From Psychromonas sp. CNPT3 (GTDB lineage Bacteria > Pseudomonadota > Gammaproteobacteria > Enterobacterales > Psychromonadaceae): a DNA stretch of 64,000 nucleotides. The notes below the pieces were generated by a model. It was not told the origin of the DNA. It did not search any database and saw only the letters and a program-made list of their open reading frames with translations. The stretch's first letter is position 1; every line of letters starts with the position of its first letter. A program made the translations under genes and the position numbers. The stretch lies in NCBI RefSeq assembly GCF_000153405.2, contig NC_020802.1, forward strand, positions 2,561,883-2,625,882, given 5' to 3'. Below are positions 58,372 through 64,000 of the stretch, piece after piece.

Positions 58372-58448
58372 GGAGTGGTAGTTCAGTTGGTTAGAATACC
58401 GGCCTGTCACGCCGGGGGTCGCGGGTTCGAGTCCCGTCCACTCCGCCA
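58372..58448 (+). tRNA. tRNA-Asp (GTC), copy 1
   Basis: A 77-nt cloverleaf with encoded CCA, acceptor arms GGAGTGG and CCACTCC, and anticodon GTC in CTGTCAC. First of five identical tandem genes after dnaQ; E. coli has tRNA-Asp aspV at the same place. Confidence 0.98.
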
Positions 58449-58505
58449 ATATTTATATTGGCGCTAACTTTAGCGAAATACTATTGAATATTTATATACC
58501 GAGTT

Positions 58506-58582
58506 GGAGTGGTAGTTCAGTTGGTTAGAATACCGGCCTGTCACGCCGGGGGTCGCGGGTTCGAGTCCCGTCCACTCCGCCA
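58506..58582 (+). tRNA. tRNA-Asp (GTC), copy 2
   Basis: Identical to copy 1 over 77 nt; the spacer from copy 1 is 57 bp. Confidence 0.98.
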
Positions 58583-58618
58583 AGTATATAAATAAAAGTT
58601 CTGACGTCAGTCCTTCGT

Positions 58619-58695
58619 GGAGTGGTAGTTCAGTTGGTTAGAATACCGGCCTGTCACGCCGGGGGTCGCGGGTTCGAGTCCCGTCCACTCCGCCA
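58619..58695 (+). tRNA. tRNA-Asp (GTC), copy 3
   Basis: Identical to copy 1; the preceding spacer is 36 bp. Confidence 0.98.
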
Positions 58696-58734
58696 ACATG
58701 ACTGATAGAAGAATAAAAACTGTAACACACTCAT

Positions 58735-58811
58735 GGAGTGGTAGTTCAGTTGGTTAGAATACCGGCCTGTCACGCCGGGGGTCGCGGGTTCGAGTCCCGT
58801 CCACTCCGCCA
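58735..58811 (+). tRNA. tRNA-Asp (GTC), copy 4
   Basis: Identical to copy 1; the preceding spacer is 39 bp. The downstream spacer begins AACAGTGT, as does the sequence after copy 5. Confidence 0.98.
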
Positions 58812-58869
58812 ACAGTGTTACAATCGGTTATTATTCCGAATAAAAATAAAACTGTTTATACACTCTGAT

Positions 58870-58946
58870 GGAGTGGTAGTTCAGTTGGTTAGAATACCGG
58901 CCTGTCACGCCGGGGGTCGCGGGTTCGAGTCCCGTCCACTCCGCCA
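58870..58946 (+). tRNA. tRNA-Asp (GTC), copy 5
   Basis: Identical to copy 1; the preceding spacer is 58 bp. No clear intrinsic terminator follows. Confidence 0.98.
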
Positions 58947-59583
58947 ACAGTGTATTAATAGTTTTATAATATCTTCTCAATAAGTTACAAATTCTAAATG
59001 CCCACATATAGCATATAAAAACATTCCTTATAAAAATCATAAATTTTATTTATCAAACTCTTTTATCACATTCGTATCGCTTGATCTAACAATGAGCCTA
59101 AAATAATTGGCCCCTTTATATTTTTAAAAATATTGTTTTGAATGTCACTTGCGCAAGAAATTTTCTTTGTAGGGAGTGATAACTTAAGATCGCAGTACGA
59201 ACGAAGGGTTGGTGATGTGTTTAAACCGCAAGAATAATATATATGCCTTTAATAAGGGTGATTTTTTAATCTAAAATGTCTCTAATATATTATTAATTCA
59301 TTAAAACACACAGGGTTCATAACCCTACGCTAAAAGGCTCTATGTCCCATATGCTACCTTTGCATTTATGTCTTAATAAGTATTAGCAGAGACTCTTATT
59401 TGCCCGTTAGCTGGACAACATAATATGCCTACCGACACAAAAATAACAATAAAGGTGTTTTCCTAAGCATTCCGATTTAACAAAACAGCAAGGCACAACC
59501 ATCGATAATGGCTAGGCCTTGATATCTTTTGTGTTATTACTCGTTGCCAAATCTAAAAATTGAATAATGATCGTTATACAACC
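58947..59583. other. Long intergenic region after the tRNA-Asp array
   Basis: About 640 bp, AT-rich, between the tRNA array and the pilU stop. A weak imperfect hairpin (AAGGC...CCAT facing ATGG...GCCTT, 59490-59520) is the only structure I see. No gene, att site duplication or integrase is visible. Confidence 0.45.
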
Positions 59584-60720
59584 TTATATGATTTCAAGCT
59601 CATCCATAGACGTTGCGTTTGGTTTTAAGGTTAGTCCCTCTCCATTAGGCTCTAATATTTCACCCTTTGCAAACTTAAATTTTAATGCAAGGTTAGTGGT
59701 GGAGTCTGCATTTTGAAGTGCATTTTCTTCGCTAATTTTCCCTTGTTGCACTAAATCAAAAAGCGCCCCATCAAACGTTTTCATACCCGCAGATTCTGAT
59801 TTCTCCATCATCGCTTTAAGATCACTAAAGGCCCCTTTTTTAATCATATCTCGAATGGTCAGCGTCCCAATCATCACTTCAATGGCGGCGCAACGTCCAC
59901 CCTCTTTGGTTTTGATGAGTCGTTGTGATATGAAAGCCTGTAAGTTATTACCTAAATCATTTAGTAATTGCACTCTGCGCTCTTCGGGGAAAAAGTTAAT
60001 GATCCGATCTAATGCTTGGTTTGCATTATTAGCATGTAATGTTGAAAGTACCAAATGCCCCGTTTCAGAAAAGGTTAAAGCGTGCTCCATGGTCTCACGA
60101 TCACGAATTTCACCAATTAAAATAACATCGGGAGCTTGTCTTAACGTGTTTTTTAAAGCACTTTTAAAAGAGCGCGTATCAATACCCACTTCTCTTTGGT
60201 TAACAATACTTTTTTTATGTCTGTGCACAAATTCAATGGGATCTTCAATGGTAATAATATGCCCACTTGCATTACTATTACGATGATCAATTAACGCTGC
60301 TAATGATGTCGATTTACCTGATCCAGTACCGCCCACAAATAACACTAAACCGCGTTTTTGCATGATCACATCTTTAAGGACTTCGGGTAATCCTAAATCT
60401 GAAAATTTAGGAATATCTAATTTTATATTACGAACAACAATGGACACTTCGTTACGTTGTTGAAAAATATTAATACGAAAACGTCCAATGCCCGAAAGTG
60501 AAAATGCCAAATTCATTTCTAAGTCTTTTTCAAAAGTGATGTTTTGATCTGCATTCATCAACTTTTCAGCTATTTTCGCGACTTCTCCAGGTTTAAGAGT
60601 AATTGCGTTTAAAGGCTTTAAATTGCCTTGAAACTTTGCACAAGGTGGCGCTCCCGTTGCCAAATAAAGATCCGATCCATCTTTATTCGTCAAAATTTTA
60701 AGCATCTCTTCAAATTCCAT
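59584..60720 (-). CDS. pilU: Type IV pilus retraction ATPase PilU
   Basis: Hexameric ATPase helping PilT retract type IV pili (twitching, DNA uptake). The 378-residue protein starts MEFEEMLKILTNKDGSDLYL like PilU rather than PilT. It has Walker A VGGTGSGKST, the ASP-box-like IITIEDPIEFVH, Walker B DVILIGEIRDRETM, and the His-box TLHANNANQALDRI. The extended C-terminal tail typical of PilU is present. pilT, its usual upstream partner, is not adjacent in this window; a 270-bp gap then glnS lie upstream. Confidence 0.94.
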   Translation of the reverse strand: MEFEEMLKILTNKDGSDLYLATGAPPCAKFQGNLKPLNAITLKPGEVAKIAEKLMNADQNITFEKDLEMNLAFSLSGIGRFRINIFQQRNEVSIVVRNIKLDIPKFSDLGLPEVLKDVIMQKRGLVLFVGGTGSGKSTSLAALIDHRNSNASGHIITIEDPIEFVHRHKKSIVNQREVGIDTRSFKSALKNTLRQAPDVILIGEIRDRETMEHALTFSETGHLVLSTLHANNANQALDRIINFFPEERRVQLLNDLGNNLQAFISQRLIKTKEGGRCAAIEVMIGTLTIRDMIKKGAFSDLKAMMEKSESAGMKTFDGALFDLVQQGKISEENALQNADSTTNLALKFKFAKGEILEPNGEGLTLKPNATSMDELEII

Positions 60721-60936
60721 TTTTTACTCCTTAAAAAACCATAAATCACATTTTTTGTTTTTATATCTCGTTATCTTTTCGACCCGCCTGATATCCCTCA
60801 TGCAGGTCCTATCTATCATCTTTACGTATTGGCGTTAAAAGGAATGAGTTCTCATTAAATTTAATCCCAAAACCTACAAACCCAATAAGCATTTTATTCT
60901 TTATACAAAGGATGAGAGTTAACTTTACTCTGTGCA

Positions 60937-60972
60937 TAAAAAAAGCCTTTGAATAAAATAATCAAAGGCTTT
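60937..60972 (-). terminator. Terminator after glnS
   Basis: AGCCTTTGA (60944-60952) pairs perfectly with TCAAAGGCT (60962-60970) across nine bases, with a seven-T run following on the minus strand. Confidence 0.9.
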
Positions 60973-60992
60973 ACATCAACGTGCTAAATACC

Positions 60993-62648
60993 TTAGAAAT
61001 TTGCGCGTAATGCTAGCGTGCGGTTAAACACTAAATGCTCTGGCGTTGAATCTTGACTGTCTGCACAGAAATAACCTTCACGTTCAAATTGATATGCTTT
61101 TTCAGCTTCTGCATCTCGCAAGCTAAGCTCAACAAAACCATGCTGCACGATCAAAGAATCAGCGTTTAATGCATCGGTGATCTTCTCACTACTGGCGGGA
61201 TTATCAATAAGAAATAACCGATCATAGATACGAAATTCGGCTTTATTATTCTCTTTTGCATCAACCCAATGAATAACCCCTTTCACTTTACGTCCATCTT
61301 CAGGGTTTTTACCGAGAGTTTGTGCGTCATAGGTACACATTACTTGCGTAATGTTACCTTCGGCATCCGTTTCAAAGTCATGCGCACGGATAACATAAGC
61401 ATTACGTAAGCGAACTTCTTTTTCTAACACTAAGCGTTTATATTTCTTATTCGCAGACTCTTTAAAGTCGGCACGATCAATATATAACTCACGAGAAAAC
61501 GGTAAAGTGCGCGTTCCCATGCTCTCATCTTTTGGATGTTTCGGTGCTAGCAACGATTCCGTTTTATCGGCATCATAATTGGTAATAATTACTTTAATAG
61601 GATCAAGTACCGCCATGGCGCGCGGGCCATGCGCTTCTAAGTTCTCACGTACACACGCTTCTAAAGAGGCAAGCTCAACCGTATTTTCTTGTTTTGTTAC
61701 GCCAATACGTTTTGAAAATTCACGTAAAGAAGCCGCTGGATAACCACGACGACGCATACCTGAAATCGTTGGCATACGCGGGTCGTTCCAACCGGTTACT
61801 ATATTTTCATCTATGAGTGCACTTAACTTACGTTTTGACGTTAAGGTATATTGTAAATTCAAACGAGAGAACTCTATTTGACGAGGTTTACAAGCAATAC
61901 TGATATTTGCGAGTACCCAGTCATATAATGGACGATGATCTTCAAATTCTAGCGTACACAAACTGTGCGTTATCCCTTCTATCGCATCAGAAATACAATG
62001 CGTAAAATCATACATCGGATAAATGCACCACTTATCACCCGTTTGATGGTGATGTGCAAAACGAATACGATAAATAACGGGATCACGCATTTTCATGTTT
62101 GGTGACGCCATATCTATCTTAGCGCGTAGCATCATACTGCCTTCAGAAAATTCACCAGCACGCATACGCGCAAAAAGATCTAAACTTTGTGCAATAGGGC
62201 GCGTTCTAAAAGGACTATCAATACCGCCTGTCGTCAATGTACCGCGATACTCGCGCGTTTGCTCAGCCGTTAGCTCACAAACATATGCTTTGTCATTTTC
62301 GATTAATTCAACCGCATAAGCATACAAACGTTCAAAATAATCAGAGGAGTAACGCACCTTCGCATTCCATTTAAAGCCTAACCAAGAGACATCTTCTTTA
62401 ATAGCGCGGACATAATCGACGTCTTCTTTTAAAGGGTTAGTATCATCAAAGCGTAAATTACATAACGCATTGGGATAATCTTCGGCAATACCAAAATTTA
62501 AACAAATAGATTTCGCATGACCAATATGCAAATAACCATTTGGCTCAGGAGGGAAACGTGTCTGGATCGTTTGATGTTTGCCCGTTTTAAGATCTTCATC
62601 AATAATATTACGAATAAAATTACTTGGGCTAGTGTCCACCTGAGTCAT
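60993..62648 (-). CDS. glnS: Glutaminyl-tRNA synthetase
   Basis: Class I synthetase charging tRNA-Gln. The 551-residue protein (E. coli 554) has the HIGH motif in [18 protein letters not shown], the KMSKS-type motif as TSKRKL, and LRFDDTNP and FARMRAGEF blocks. The C-terminal anticodon-binding beta-barrels are complete ([22 protein letters not shown]). GAGG precedes the ATG at good spacing. It has its own terminator and appears monocistronic. Confidence 0.97.
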   Translation of the reverse strand: MTQVDTSPSNFIRNIIDEDLKTGKHQTIQTRFPPEPNGYLHIGHAKSICLNFGIAEDYPNALCNLRFDDTNPLKEDVDYVRAIKEDVSWLGFKWNAKVRYSSDYFERLYAYAVELIENDKAYVCELTAEQTREYRGTLTTGGIDSPFRTRPIAQSLDLFARMRAGEFSEGSMMLRAKIDMASPNMKMRDPVIYRIRFAHHHQTGDKWCIYPMYDFTHCISDAIEGITHSLCTLEFEDHRPLYDWVLANISIACKPRQIEFSRLNLQYTLTSKRKLSALIDENIVTGWNDPRMPTISGMRRRGYPAASLREFSKRIGVTKQENTVELASLEACVRENLEAHGPRAMAVLDPIKVIITNYDADKTESLLAPKHPKDESMGTRTLPFSRELYIDRADFKESANKKYKRLVLEKEVRLRNAYVIRAHDFETDAEGNITQVMCTYDAQTLGKNPEDGRKVKGVIHWVDAKENNKAEFRIYDRLFLIDNPASSEKITDALNADSLIVQHGFVELSLRDAEAEKAYQFEREGYFCADSQDSTPEHLVFNRTLALRANF

Positions 62649-63004
62649 TGCTCACCTCTAAAATAAAAAATAAAATATATGCCTATGATACTTCAAGACG
62701 GAAAATCAGCAAGCCTAATTGGGCTTGGCTTCTCTGCATAACATTAAATACAGTAATTGTTCATGAATGCCTTATAACAACAGACCAACAATGCATCAAC
62801 AACAAAGATAATCTCAAATCTCTGGCCCTTTAGGGCGAGAACGAAAATACCCTTTATTTGTTGCAACCAATGAAGAAGGTAACCATTTACCGTAATTGCG
62901 CCTTGAACTGTGATCTTCGCCAGTGCCTGATAAAGCATCGGGAGGTAACATGGGAATAAAGAGAGCAATCATCTTATATTCTGCAACTAAGCTCAATAGG
63001 TAGA
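62649..63004. other. Unassigned intergenic segment upstream of glnS
   Basis: About 355 bp. The part from about 62815 to 62995 is less AT-rich than neighbouring gaps and is open in two minus-strand frames (60 and 74 codons). Neither has a good ribosome site or a fold I recognise. It contains the near-palindrome GCCCTTTAGGGC and a GGTAACCATTTACC inverted repeat. It may be a dispersed repeat or a remnant of a mobile element; the glnS promoter should be at its left end. Confidence 0.4.
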
Positions 63005-63038
63005 CAAAAAAAAGACGCTATAAATAGCGTCTTTTTAA
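63005..63038 (-). terminator. Terminator after the PTS gene
   Basis: AAAGACGCTA (63011-63020) pairs perfectly with TAGCGTCTTT (63025-63034) around TAAA, with a T run on the minus strand. It lies about 20 bp after the IIB stop codon. Confidence 0.9.
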
Positions 63039-63054
63039 TTAAAAGGCAGTAAAT

Positions 63055-64000
63055 TTATTTAACACCTTTCATCCGCATCGCAATTCCTTCCGCTTGCGGG
63101 CCAATAATGACTTGTAAGTTGTTTTCACCTAATTTTACAACGCCCATCGCGCCTAAACTTTTAAGATCAGCTTCATTAATAATACTGCGATCTTTTAAGG
63201 TTAAACGTAAACGTGTAATACAAGCATCAATCACTTCTAAATTATCAATACCGCCTAACGCTGCGACATATTCAATCGCAAGCTCATCGCATTATCAGTC
63301 TGCATTACTTTTGATGGCGTTACTTCATCGTCTTCACGTCCCGGTGTTTTCAAATTTAAGCCTTTGATAACAGCCACGAAGATAAAGTAATACAATGCAA
63401 AGAATACAATGCCTTGTACAATCAACATATACCACTCTTTCGCTAATGGATTGCGTGACGAGAGTACCATATCAACGAGCCCTGCTGAGAAACCGAAACC
63501 TGCCATCCACTGCATAGACGCAGCAAAAAATACAGATATACCCGTTAATATTGCATGGATAACATATAAAAGTGGCGCTGTGAACATGAATGAAAATTCA
63601 AGAGGCTCTGTCACACCGGTAAAGAAAGAAGCCAAACCAGCGGCCAACATAATAGAGGCGACTTTTTCTTTATTTTCAGCTCTAGCGGTTGAATAGATAG
63701 CAAGGGCAGCACCTGGTAAACCAAACATCATAATAGGGAAGAATCCCGCTTGATACATACCCGTTTTACCGATGATGGCTGTGCCGGCATCAATACCAGA
63801 CTGACCACTTAGGAAGTTAGGAATATCATTAATACCTGCAACATCAAACCAAAACACAGAGTTTAGTGCATGGTGTAGACCGACGGGTATCAATAAACGG
63901 TTCATGAAACCATAAATACCTGCACCAACAGGGCCCATATCTGAAATTGTTTCACCAAATGTTTGTAAACCATTAAAGATAATTGGCCAAATTGCCATTA
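63055..64000 (-). pseudogene. nagE: GlcNAc/glucose PTS IICB component, frameshifted and partial at the window edge
   Basis: Sugar phosphotransferase permease; the N-terminal IIC part continues past the right edge. The visible IIC end includes NRLLIPVGLHHALNSVFWF, GFFPIMMFGLPGAALAIY, GVTEPLEFSFMF and LNLKTPGRED, closest to NagE. That frame runs off into an unrelated tail and stops at 63255. The IIB domain resumes in another frame from about 63288 down to 63055: DELAIEYVAALGG, then IDACITRLRL with the phosphorylated Cys, then GVVKLGENNLQVIIG. One base is missing near 63289-63292, where codons for Asn-Ala-Asp-Glu would be expected. There is no IIA domain, so IIA would come from another protein. 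It is either a true inactivating mutation or a sequencing error. Confidence 0.85.

Noticed and set aside
58258-58467. Small frames covering the tRNA-Asp genes
   Set aside because: They read through tRNA sequence and repeat it as peptide; no independent support.
58372-58946. Five regularly spaced identical repeats resembling a CRISPR array
   Set aside because: The repeats are 77-nt tRNA-Asp genes with full cloverleafs; spacers are AT-rich and there are no cas genes.
62744-62996. Two small minus-strand frames as protein genes
   Set aside because: They overlap each other, lack good ribosome sites and resemble no fold I know; kept only as an unassigned segment.

Overview
The window looks like chromosomal DNA of a marine, probably cold-adapted gammaproteobacterium. 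It is fairly AT-rich by eye (GC not computed). The 16S rRNA, the housekeeping protein families and the block mltD-gloB-methyltransferase-rnhA-dnaQ-tRNA-Asp fit the Vibrio/Shewanella/Psychromonas group. I lean towards Psychromonas from remembered protein similarity only. No prophage, integron, CRISPR array or complete insertion sequence is visible.

Layout. 1-1438: 3'-truncated 16S gene on the minus strand, with a leader carrying two sigma-70 promoters and a boxA (to 1840). 2031-7470: dcuA, the mpl-ubiX operon, ppaC and a small exported protein, with two tandem-repeat tracts upstream of dcuA. 7626-9009: a truncated cdaR remnant beside glycerate kinase. 9107-16529: rsmJ, a 1520-residue single-chain biotin-dependent carboxylase, a short malic enzyme and rpmE. 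16689-18774: a zinc-ribbon transposase-like gene diverging from a solo IS630-type DNA-binding domain.

19359-29913 is a nucleoside and DNA scavenging region: CNT permease, deoC-deoB, deoD, Tsx-like porin, deoA, a membrane/acyltransferase-like protein, cdd, udp and a secreted endonuclease I lipoprotein. Together they could cut external DNA, admit nucleosides through the outer and inner membranes, and channel them to free bases and deoxyribose phosphate. 30023-38940 holds priA, a CHASE-GGDEF diguanylate cyclase, an unknown protein, a Na+/alanine-type symporter, trmB and mutY-yggX. 39348-39662 is a Phe-Thr-Phe tRNA operon.

39837-41335 is a K+-channel-like gene overlapping a eukaryotic-type S-adenosylmethionine decarboxylase gene. 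41319-44474: SIMPL protein, fbaA and pgk. 44868-47120: a Cache-GGDEF-EAL protein with a degenerate GGDEF. 47163-52234: mglBAC with a divergent LacI-type regulator and a perfect 16-bp palindrome between them. 52245-58946: MltD with five LysM modules, gloB, a methyltransferase, rnhA, dnaQ, a membrane protein and five identical tRNA-Asp genes. 59584-64000: pilU, glnS and the 3' part of a GlcNAc-type PTS gene in which a one-base frameshift separates the IIB domain from IIC.

The observations most worth follow-up are the channel/AdoMetDC pair, the single-chain carboxylase, the transposase-derived divergent pair, the PTS frameshift, the cdaR remnant, and the repeat tracts and operator in promoter regions.
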